Assembly (NCBI GenBank): GCA_029553855.1
Contig: JAKPKE010000117.1
Coordinates: forward strand, 1 to 56,127
Source: Bacillota bacterium
GTDB lineage: Bacteria; Bacillota; Clostridia; Lutisporales; Lutisporaceae
Direction: 5' to 3'
Length of the DNA stretch: 56,127 bases
Of this stretch, positions 17,692 through 24,201 are shown piece by piece; the stretch's first letter is position 1, and every line of letters begins with the position of its first letter. The translations under genes and the position numbers were made by a program. Under the pieces are notes generated by a model that was not told where the DNA came from, made no database searches, and saw nothing but the letters and a program-made list of their open reading frames with translations.

Positions 17692-18378
17692 CTATCCCTC
17701 AACTATATTCCATTTGTAGCCCATTCCCCTTATTGTCAGGAGAAATGCAGGGTGTTTCGGGGTTTCTTCGATTTTTTCCCTCAGTCTGCTTACGTAAACG
17801 GCCAGGGTATTATCGTCAATAAAGTATTCATTTGCATCACACAGGTTCTGCATTATCTGGTCCCTGGACAACACCCTACGTGGATTTTTCATAAACATGC
17901 AAAGCAATCTGTATTCAACGGAGGTAAGTTCCATGTCCTTTCCGTCTTTTACCGCTCTACCCTCTAAAAGCTTAACAACTATACCGTTTGAGCTTAGTTC
18001 AGTCCTGTCATCCATAGTCTCGGTACGCCTCATTACTGCATTTATCCTCGATATCAGCTCATTTAACTTGAAGGGCTTCGATATGTAGTCATCTCCCCCC
18101 AAATCCAGGCCCATTACCACATTTACCTCTTCATCGGAAGCAGTAAGGAAAATAATCGGAACCTCTGAGGACTGCCTGATGCTCTTGCATATGTCGAAGC
18201 CGCTGCCGTCCGGGAGCATAAGGTCCAGCAAAACCAGCCTGTACTCTTCCCGGTTGAAGCGCTTCTTTGCTTCCTTTACGGTCCTTTCCACAGTCACATC
18301 AAAACCATTTTTTGATAGCGAAAACTTCAAGCCTTCAATAAGGCTCAAATCATCTTCAATCAATAAAACCTTTTTCAT
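17692..18378 (-). CDS. OmpR-family response regulator
   Basis: This 228-residue regulator has a receiver domain with IEDD, phospho-acceptor D52 (LLDLMLPDG) and the conserved lysine in ISKPF. A winged-helix DNA-binding domain with the typical ending TIRGMGYKW follows. It is first in a four-gene unit with the kinase, ATPase and permease and probably activates that unit in response to its signal. A CGGAGG site precedes the ATG and a candidate promoter lies at 18416-18445. Confidence 0.9.
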   Translation of the reverse strand: MKKVLLIEDDLSLIEGLKFSLSKNGFDVTVERTVKEAKKRFNREEYRLVLLDLMLPDGSGFDICKSIRQSSEVPIIFLTASDEEVNVVMGLDLGGDDYISKPFKLNELISRINAVMRRTETMDDRTELSSNGIVVKLLEGRAVKDGKDMELTSVEYRLLCMFMKNPRRVLSRDQIMQNLCDANEYFIDDNTLAVYVSRLREKIEETPKHPAFLLTIRGMGYKWNIVEG

Positions 18379-18415
18379 TTAAATTCCTCCGGGTGATATC
18401 AATTCATTAATAATA

Positions 18416-18445
18416 AGTATATCATTTCCAGTTTCTTTTAGTAAA
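18416..18445 (-). promoter_or_regulatory. Candidate promoter of the regulator-exporter operon
   Basis: On the minus strand TTTACT (18440-18445), 18 bases, then TATACT (18416-18421), about 40 bases before the regulator start. The -35 is a partial match, as expected for an activated promoter. Confidence 0.4.
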
Positions 18446-18466
18446 CAAACCTCAGACTAATGCAAT

Positions 18467-18652
18467 ATGAAAAAAGCCACGGCGGTTCAGCCGGGGACAC
18501 TATATTATTGTAATGAAATCGGTGATAACGCCATATATTCAATTCGTACAGACGGAAGCAATTCAATCAAGGTTTTCTCCCTTAACGGTAAAATTAATGT
18601 GTTCAATGTAATAATTCACTCATTGGCCTCTGTCCCTCCTTTTCCAAATTGA
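18467..18652 (+). pseudogene. Fragment of a DUF5050-like propeller protein
   Basis: The reading frame contains LYYCNEIGDNAIYSIRTDGS, closely resembling the repeated blade of DUF5050-type proteins (YYxN...IYxIxxDGS). Only one blade remains, without a signal peptide, domain partner or ribosome site. It then runs into unrelated sequence. It is most likely a displaced fragment of a larger gene and not functional. The rest of 18379-18795 holds a promoter, this relic and a hairpin repeat. Confidence 0.45.
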
Positions 18653-18702
18653 ATGACCATCTGCAATATTTCTTCTTTTCTGTAACCTAGCCTTTCCATG
18701 CT

Positions 18703-18741
18703 TGTATAGTATAGGAGAGTTATACTTTCCTATACTATACA
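18703..18741. repeat. 18-bp palindromic hairpin, copy 2
   Basis: TGTATAGTATAGGAGAGT pairs with ACTTTCCTATACTATACA across a TAT loop, with one G-T wobble pair. Its core is nearly identical to the hairpin at 4765-4805, 14 kb away and between unrelated genes. It lies downstream of the lipoprotein gene at 18796-19293 and might end its transcript, but no T-run follows. Confidence 0.6.
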
Positions 18742-18795
18742 CTATACAAAGTCACACGGATGCCTCGTTGAGATTTACCCTTGAAATCCGTTTTC

Positions 18796-19293
18796 CTATT
18801 GAACTGTTTTTGCAATTGTAATGAAAAAAGTTTCATCCTTTTCGGCATAGCATATGCTGACCTCAATGTTGTCATCCCCGAAGCCGCTGTAAATGAGTGT
18901 CCCATCGGTTTCATATTCACTGCTGTCTTTGGAGTATTCTTTTTTGATTTTCTCAATATAGGGTTTTGCGTCCTTTGCTTTAACATTTTCCAATGAAATA
19001 GTGACACCTTCGTTGGTTTCCATAGAGGATACAACATTCCCCTTTTTAAACTCCGGGATCTTCTTTGCCAATTTGGAATCCGGCCATTTCCCGCCTATGG
19101 TAACTTTCTCTCCATCATCGCCTTTAACCGTCATTGTATCGCCGTCAATATCCACCTTGTCACCAAGAGCTTTTTCCATTAATTTCTCCCCTATCTTATC
19201 CGCCGCTTTTTGCTTGAGATTACAGCCGGCAAGGGGCAGAACCAATACCAATAAGCAGCTGCAAACCAGTAAATATGCTAATATTCTTTTCAT
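18796..19293 (-). CDS. Small lipoprotein of unknown function
   Basis: This 165-residue secreted lipoprotein has a signal peptide ending LAGC (C24). The mature part is charged, beginning with a helical stretch rich in Lys and Glu and followed by alternating Asp/Gly and Thr/Val segments (VDIDGDTMTVKGDDGEKVTI) that suggest beta structure. I recognise no domain. It is third in a minus-strand row after a zinc-ribbon protein and a DUF4870-like membrane protein, with short gaps, so the three probably act together at the envelope. Confidence 0.65.
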   Translation of the reverse strand: MKRILAYLLVCSCLLVLVLPLAGCNLKQKAADKIGEKLMEKALGDKVDIDGDTMTVKGDDGEKVTIGGKWPDSKLAKKIPEFKKGNVVSSMETNEGVTISLENVKAKDAKPYIEKIKKEYSKDSSEYETDGTLIYSGFGDDNIEVSICYAEKDETFFITIAKTVQ

Positions 19294-19361
19294 TTATTTA
19301 TTCACTCCTTCACTAATTAACAGGCTCCCCTGTCAACTCCCCAAAAAAGTACCGGCTTAGC

Positions 19362-19832
19362 TTAAGCGTCGTCGCCTCCAGACTTGCCGGAGAAATTCTC
19401 CGCTACCTTTCCTGCCAGCGGAATGTAGTATATGTTGTATTTGTAAGCGTTTATCATGGCTATAACGGCAAAAATAAGAATAATAACGGAAATTGCCGTT
19501 GTCAGCAGGCCTACTAAACCCGCAAAGCCCAAGGCTGCGGCACCTGCACGGCTGCCAATTGCCGCAGCAACCGAACCGCCTATCAGCACGGTCACTATAA
19601 ATCCAAGGGCTGCACCCATAAGGTTAAGCACAAAGGATTGCATGGCATGGAACTTTACAAAGCCGCTCTCTTTTTCCATTAAAAAAATCACCAAAGGCGC
19701 AAGCCATGCAAAATACCTCAGCAAAGGTATAAACCCGATAACAGTGGATGCGATATATGCTATAAGAGCCAGCAAATTTGCATCCATCCCTCCTATTGAA
19801 GCTTTGTGGGGTTCAATTTTCCTTTTATTCAT
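19362..19832 (-). CDS. DUF4870-like membrane protein
   Basis: This 156-residue protein has about four membrane helices. The pattern IPLLRYFAWLAPLVIFLMEKESGFVKFHAMQSF resembles the DUF4870/TM2-like group, whose hallmark is a conserved short loop followed by KFHAxQ. An alanine/glycine-rich helix pair and a cytoplasmic tail follow. Its function is unknown. The start overlaps the stop of the zinc-ribbon gene by four bases, indicating coupled expression. Confidence 0.7.
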   Translation of the reverse strand: MNKRKIEPHKASIGGMDANLLALIAYIASTVIGFIPLLRYFAWLAPLVIFLMEKESGFVKFHAMQSFVLNLMGAALGFIVTVLIGGSVAAAIGSRAGAAALGFAGLVGLLTTAISVIILIFAVIAMINAYKYNIYYIPLAGKVAENFSGKSGGDDA

Positions 19833-20203
19833 TTACAACCATCCCCTTTTCTTTTTTTAGCACATTCAATGCAAATATCCTGATCCGGCAATATCAGAAA
19901 ACAATCATCACATACGAAACGCTTGCATACAGGACAGCGGTTAAAATGCTTCACCGCCTCTCGGTTTGCCCGCTCATAAGCCGCATCATGCTCGCTCTGC
20001 CAGATCAGGGTCTTTGCCTCCGCGCTGCAGCTGTGGCCGGCTTCAAGACTCCCCTTTAAAGGCACGCTTTCCCAGGTATTACCGCAGATATCGCAGTAAA
20101 AGGTAAAACAAAAATCCTTTTCTGTTGAATGATCACTGATCCTTCTGGTAATTGGTCCCAGCACTTTTATGCACCTCCGCCCTTTGTTAAAGCTCACTTT
20201 CAT
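19829..20203 (-). CDS. Cysteine-rich zinc-ribbon protein
   Basis: This 124-residue soluble protein has three metal-ligand clusters: CDICG in the middle, CPVCKRFVCDDC, and CIECAKK near the end. These probably form two zinc ribbons. The family is not recognised. It heads a probable three-gene unit with a membrane protein (four-base overlap) and a lipoprotein. A palindrome with 7-bp arms lies about 30 bases upstream of its start. Confidence 0.65.
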   Translation of the reverse strand: MKVSFNKGRRCIKVLGPITRRISDHSTEKDFCFTFYCDICGNTWESVPLKGSLEAGHSCSAEAKTLIWQSEHDAAYERANREAVKHFNRCPVCKRFVCDDCFLILPDQDICIECAKKRKGDGCK

Positions 20204-20229
20204 TATGTGAATTCAGCCTTAATTTGTAT

Positions 20230-20246
20230 ATCACCCTGAGGGTGAT
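20230..20246 (-). promoter_or_regulatory. Operator-like palindrome before the zinc-ribbon gene
   Basis: ATCACCC-TGA-GGGTGAT is a perfect-arm palindrome. On the minus strand it lies in a 19-base gap between a poor -35-like TTTATA and a -10-like TATACA. This geometry resembles MerR-type promoters, which have long spacers over a palindrome. No MerR gene is nearby, so the regulator is unknown. Confidence 0.35.
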
Positions 20247-20314
20247 TTTTATAAAATCTTCAATATTTCATATCATAACAGAGGTGATACGAATAAATCC
20301 CGAACACCAGAAAA

Positions 20315-20341
20315 GCCCTTTGCTTTATAAAAGCAAAGGGC
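20315..20341 (-). terminator. Rho-independent terminator after the LuxR-type gene
   Basis: GCCCTTTGCTTT pairs perfectly with AAAGCAAAGGGC over a 3-base loop. On the minus strand it is followed by TTTTC, 20 bases after the regulator's stop codon. Confidence 0.75.
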
Positions 20342-20359
20342 CGGACAGCCTTTATATCG

Positions 20360-21964
20360 TTATTTCAATTCAAAAATCCTCCCACTTTTTTCCATAAGTT
20401 GGGTGTAAAGTAAGAGTTCATTCCGTGAAGATATGTTTAGCTTTGCATATATATGGTTATTGTGCGTTTTCAAGGTATTGGCACTGATATACATAAGCTC
20501 AAGTATTTCTCCGGTAGATTTTCCTTCAAGATAATACATGAATATCACCTTTTCCGTAGGTGTCAGAGTTTTCACCCTTCTGATAAAATCGGTAAATATA
20601 TCGTCGGGCAGTGAAGTCCTGTCTGCGCGACGGGCTTTTATCTGCTCAATAATTTCATCTATTTCAGTTATATTGGTTCTTGTTATGCTGTTGATATCCT
20701 GAGAACCTATGGCATTAAGCCCTTCCATAATGGGACTTATATACTTATTGCCTATATATACCGAAACACCGATACCGGCCAGCAAAACCAGTGCACACAA
20801 TACTATAAGACGGGTATTCAGCGAGAGCAGAAGCTGATACAAATCTTCTTGCGGCATTAAAATACCTACCGCAAAATGGTCTTTTGAAAAAGCCGAATAC
20901 TCCGGATACAGCCTGATTTTCTTATGTAATCCCACCAGGCTTATCCCGTCCTGCTGTTTATATGAAATCAACGTGCGACTGCTACCTTTTATGATAAGGG
21001 GCTTAATATTTTTCGTAACGCCAAAGGCATTATAATTGCCCGAAAAAAGCGCATTCCCTGCCTGCAATACCGAACCCTCCATCGGGGCAAGCAAACAAAA
21101 TATACGATGATAAGCGGAACTGTCCGGTATGAATCTGAGCTTAAAAAGCATGGCACTCACTTCGTAGCCGCATACCCCAAAAACATTCCCGTTTGAATCG
21201 ATAAGCGGAACAATACAGAGCATTGAATCCTCGCTGGTATTTGGCAGTGTCATAGCCCCGCTCCAGTAGTACAGCCGTGAAAGGGGGAGCGCTTTTCCCT
21301 TTGCTGTTTCAAGGGGTAGAAAAAAATGCGGAGGGCTGTGTATTTCAAACTCCATATCCCATTGAGCATGGAGGGAATATCCGCGATCTCTGGCAATATC
21401 GGGGAAACCTCTTAATATAGTAACGGTAGGCGGAGCAGAGCTAACAATATTGGGCTCCATATTTTTCAAAAATAGTCCTGATCGGGAAGACTCTGCAGCC
21501 TCAGCCTGTCTGTTGACAGTTTCATCCAAAACTACAAATACACCACTTACGCCGGTTTTTTCCAAGGAAAAGAGCAGCCGATCAAACTCTCTGTCTAAAA
21601 GTTCCTCCAAAAGCTCCGGATCTTCTGGCAAATCGGCAGCGCCAAGTCCCTTTTCTGAAAGAAACCTCTCCATACTTTGCGACAAGGAAGCCGACAAGCT
21701 TACTGCAGAAGCAGAAACATGGCCGTATTCCTTTTCCACTGATGCTGCAATCCTCTTAAGCTCATTGGTATAGAAGCTTTCAACTTCCCTGAGCCCTGCA
21801 GTAAAGGTCCCCGTTAAAAGCAACATAATAAAGACAAAACTAAGCAGGGTCAAAACGAGCACAAACAAAAATCCAAATAGCCTCCGACGCATAGATATTC
21901 CAGATGCCCCTTCCCGCCGGACTTGATATTGGATTTTGCGTGTTGTTTCAGAAAGTCTGTTCAC
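20360..21964 (-). CDS. Membrane-anchored LuxR-type one-component regulator
   Basis: This 534-residue protein has a membrane segment at about 27-52, a large external sensing region of about 340 residues (Cache-like in length), and a second membrane segment near 400-418. A short HAMP-like linker precedes a C-terminal LuxR helix-turn-helix (TLTPTEKVIFMYYLEGKSTG, then NTLKTHNNHIYAKLN). No kinase domain is present, so signal input and DNA binding are on one chain. It starts with GTG after AGGTGAG and lies 15 bases behind a sugar-binding lipoprotein gene, suggesting the lipoprotein hands it a ligand signal. No transporter permease is adjacent. Confidence 0.8.
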   Translation of the reverse strand: MNRLSETTRKIQYQVRREGASGISMRRRLFGFLFVLVLTLLSFVFIMLLLTGTFTAGLREVESFYTNELKRIAASVEKEYGHVSASAVSLSASLSQSMERFLSEKGLGAADLPEDPELLEELLDREFDRLLFSLEKTGVSGVFVVLDETVNRQAEAAESSRSGLFLKNMEPNIVSSAPPTVTILRGFPDIARDRGYSLHAQWDMEFEIHSPPHFFLPLETAKGKALPLSRLYYWSGAMTLPNTSEDSMLCIVPLIDSNGNVFGVCGYEVSAMLFKLRFIPDSSAYHRIFCLLAPMEGSVLQAGNALFSGNYNAFGVTKNIKPLIIKGSSRTLISYKQQDGISLVGLHKKIRLYPEYSAFSKDHFAVGILMPQEDLYQLLLSLNTRLIVLCALVLLAGIGVSVYIGNKYISPIMEGLNAIGSQDINSITRTNITEIDEIIEQIKARRADRTSLPDDIFTDFIRRVKTLTPTEKVIFMYYLEGKSTGEILELMYISANTLKTHNNHIYAKLNISSRNELLLYTQLMEKSGRIFELK

Positions 21965-21979
21965 AATCTCACCTGCGCT

Positions 21980-23329
21980 TTATTTAATAAATGATTCATA
22001 TGCATTTCTTGACAACACTTCAAGAGACACACCTTTTCCTGTTGCCTCAGCGGGAATGTCAAATTCATCTTTGGCAGATTTGGCGGCTTTCTTCAACTTT
22101 ACTTCATATCCTTTCTGAAGTTCATCGTAATTTTCGATAAGGGGCGGAATAAAAAAGTCATATTCTGCCTGCATTATCATTAGGGTGTCCAACAGCTTTT
22201 TGATGTTTTCCTCAGATATACCCTCTATTTGCCGATCCATAGCAATTCCGAAGGCCGTTTTCGTCACCGGCAGATAGCCGCTTGAGGCTGTAAAACGCAA
22301 ATTTTGTTCCGGTGCCGTAAACCATTTCAGGAATATCGCTGCTGCAATTTCCTTCTGTTTGGTAGACTTGATGACGCACATTCCGCTGCCTCGCTGGAGA
22401 GCGATCTTTTTGCCCCCTTCAAATACGGGATAGGGTAAAATTACATATTCAGCATCTTCTTTTGTATTGTTGGCATAAGTAACGGTTGGGGGATAGAACA
22501 GTACTCCGGCAGTAGAACCGGTGGAGCAGATAACATCACCGGTTTTGAACAGGTCGGTGCTGTATCCGTTAAATACTGCTGCACTTCCTTTGGCAGCAGG
22601 AATAAAATAACTGTCCCATATTCTCTTATATTTTTCATCGATTACATTCAACTCACTGTTTTCTATAAATTCCTCTCCAAGCTGGGCCATACCTATGAGT
22701 GCCAGGTTGAACACCGAATCAGGCATATAAAAGGCTTTGCCCCCTGACCATTCATAGTATTTATCAGCTGTCCTCATGATACCCTCAAAGGTGGAAAGAT
22801 CTTCGTAAGCTGTATCAGTATCTGCCGCAAAGCGGCCAAAGATGCTATTATTGACAAACAGCACTTCGGTGGATTTGGCTATGGGGAAAACGAATAACCC
22901 CTCTGCAAATCTGCCTTCTTCCAGAAAACGTGGTATATAAACCGCCAGATCCTCCGCAGTAAACAGGTCCGATAAATCCGCCAACAGGTCCTTTTCGACC
23001 AATTTCAGCGCCGTCTTGGGATATAGTACCGCAAGATCGGGAAGCTCTGGAGCGCCTGGGTCTTCTTGGGCTGCAGAAATAAGATTATCATGCAGTGTGT
23101 TTGAACCGGATATTGTAGTCACACTTATTATAATGCCTTTCTCTATTCCTATAGTACGGTTGAATTCATCTATCATCTCATCCATAAGGTTTTTCATCTG
23201 TCCGCCGTAATTGTGCCACATTGTCAGGGTAACCGGCTTCCGGGGATCCAGCCCGTCTTTTGCACTGCACCCAATAAGGTTGGCAAAAAATAAAAGTATC
23301 AGTATCAAGCAGATTATCCGAACCTTCAT
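21980..23329 (-). CDS. Sugar-type extracellular solute-binding lipoprotein
   Basis: This lipoprotein of about 449 residues has a signal peptide ending NLIGC (C21). The mature domain begins TLTMWHNYGGQMKNLMDEMI, the typical opening of family 1 carbohydrate-binding proteins (MalE/UgpB group). The start is the ATG at 23329, with GGGGAGA upstream. An in-frame ATG at 23359 would lie before the transcription start predicted from the promoter at 23358-23385. No permease or ATPase genes accompany it. Its only partner is the membrane LuxR regulator, so a sensing role is as likely as transport through a remote permease. Confidence 0.8.
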   Translation of the reverse strand: MKVRIICLILILLFFANLIGCSAKDGLDPRKPVTLTMWHNYGGQMKNLMDEMIDEFNRTIGIEKGIIISVTTISGSNTLHDNLISAAQEDPGAPELPDLAVLYPKTALKLVEKDLLADLSDLFTAEDLAVYIPRFLEEGRFAEGLFVFPIAKSTEVLFVNNSIFGRFAADTDTAYEDLSTFEGIMRTADKYYEWSGGKAFYMPDSVFNLALIGMAQLGEEFIENSELNVIDEKYKRIWDSYFIPAAKGSAAVFNGYSTDLFKTGDVICSTGSTAGVLFYPPTVTYANNTKEDAEYVILPYPVFEGGKKIALQRGSGMCVIKSTKQKEIAAAIFLKWFTAPEQNLRFTASSGYLPVTKTAFGIAMDRQIEGISEENIKKLLDTLMIMQAEYDFFIPPLIENYDELQKGYEVKLKKAAKSAKDEFDIPAEATGKGVSLEVLSRNAYESFIK

Positions 23330-23357
23330 TCTATCTCCCCTTTTCCCGTTTTTTCCC

Positions 23358-23385
23358 ATTATATTTCCATTTCCGAGTATATCAA
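23358..23385 (-). promoter_or_regulatory. Sigma-A-type promoter of the binding-protein/LuxR unit
   Basis: On the minus strand TTGATA (23380-23385), 16 bases, then TATAAT (23358-23363). It supports translation starting at 23329. Confidence 0.65.
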
Positions 23386-23468
23386 TTATTTCTTCATTTT
23401 ATCTTACTATTCCTTCATAAAAAAAACATAAAATTAAAACTAGGGCTATTGTGCATTCGAACTCTAAA

Positions 23469-23509
23469 AACTGTCCATCTTTCGTGCCTGGGAAGCAGCG
23501 GGGACAGTT
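23469..23509. repeat. Inverted repeat with REP-like core
   Basis: AACTGTCC (23469-23476) pairs with GGACAGTT (23502-23509). Between them GTGCCTGGGAAGCAGCGGGG combines pieces of the GTGCCTGGCAC and CCCTGCTGCTTC repeat families. It sits immediately downstream of the flavodoxin gene and may act as its 3' hairpin. Confidence 0.45.
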
Positions 23510-23511
23510 CT

Positions 23512-23934
23512 CTAAAATTTGGTGAATATGTCCTTTGCTGCATTTACAACGGTTTGGATATCCTGCCTATTTGGGTGGGTAAATTTAATAAAAAGAAATC
23601 CTCCGGTGCAGGTTATTTCATCTGCCACATTGATGCCTTTTTTTACAAGAACCTCACGGATGTCCCTTTGACTGCGGCCACTGACTGACACGCTGCTCGT
23701 TACAAGCACAACCTTCTTGACAAGGGAAGCATTAAGTTTTTCGGCATATGATAATAATTCGGGATTGCATTTGCCGCCGTAAATACCACCAACAAGAAAT
23801 ATCAGCCCGGTTTCTTCCGCCCCCGGATATTCGGAAATATTCTTTGCTTTCACGTTAAGTTCTTTCCCTATCGCCTCCCCCAGCTTCCTTGAGTGCTGTG
23901 TTTTCGTTGCATAGACGACACTTACATTTCTCAT
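23512..23934 (-). CDS. Flavodoxin-like protein
   Basis: This 140-residue protein has a flavodoxin fold. The N-terminal phosphate-binding loop reads VYATKTQHSRKLGEAIGKEL. Later segments GGIYGGKCNPELLSYAEKL and VVLVTSSVSVSGRSQRDIRE correspond to the FMN-binding loops. It probably carries electrons or acts as a small quinone/FMN reductase in the cytoplasm. The ATG at 23934 follows GAGGG; an earlier in-frame ATG lacks a site. It is monocistronic. Confidence 0.75.
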   Translation of the reverse strand: MRNVSVVYATKTQHSRKLGEAIGKELNVKAKNISEYPGAEETGLIFLVGGIYGGKCNPELLSYAEKLNASLVKKVVLVTSSVSVSGRSQRDIREVLVKKGINVADEITCTGGFLFIKFTHPNRQDIQTVVNAAKDIFTKF

Positions 23935-23976
23935 AATAATACCCTCTTTCAATATTTTATTTTCGTGTTTCTTATA

Positions 23977-23996
23977 CAATTATACGATTATAATTG
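23977..23996 (-). promoter_or_regulatory. A+T palindrome upstream of the flavodoxin gene
   Basis: CAATTATA-CGAT-TATAATTG, 8-bp arms, about 45 bases before the flavodoxin start. It includes a TATAAT hexamer on each strand, so it may be both the -10 region and an operator. No regulator gene is adjacent. Confidence 0.4.
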
Positions 23997-24110
23997 GTAA
24001 ATGTTTATTCCGCCTATGTATATAGCCAGGCAATAAATAAAAGAACCTGGTTTTTTCATTTAATAAAACATAATATTAGTATGCTTTTTTACAGTTCCCC
24101 CGCGATCTTC

Positions 24111-24160
24111 CCAAAAAAAATCCTTTCGGTAACCATATCCATATGCCGCCAAAAGGATTT
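24111..24160 (-). terminator. Terminator of the NHLP exporter operon
   Basis: On the minus strand AAATCCTTT pairs with AAAGGATTT, extended by GG/CC-rich bases, and is followed by a run of eight T. It lies about 40 bases after the last exporter gene, just past the repeat at 24170-24201. Confidence 0.75.
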
Positions 24161-24169
24161 ATCCCTAAC

Positions 24170-24201
24170 AATAACCGTCTAACCGTCGTGCCTGGCACTT
24201 A
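24170..24201 (+). repeat. RAYT-linked repeat at the edge of the RiPP island
   Basis: AATAACCGTCTAACCGTC is followed by the palindrome GTGCCTGGCAC and TTA. It is identical over this length to the repeat at 42871-42902 beside the transposase. Its last three bases form the stop codon of the exporter gene, so the insertion appears to have set that gene's end. Confidence 0.75.
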
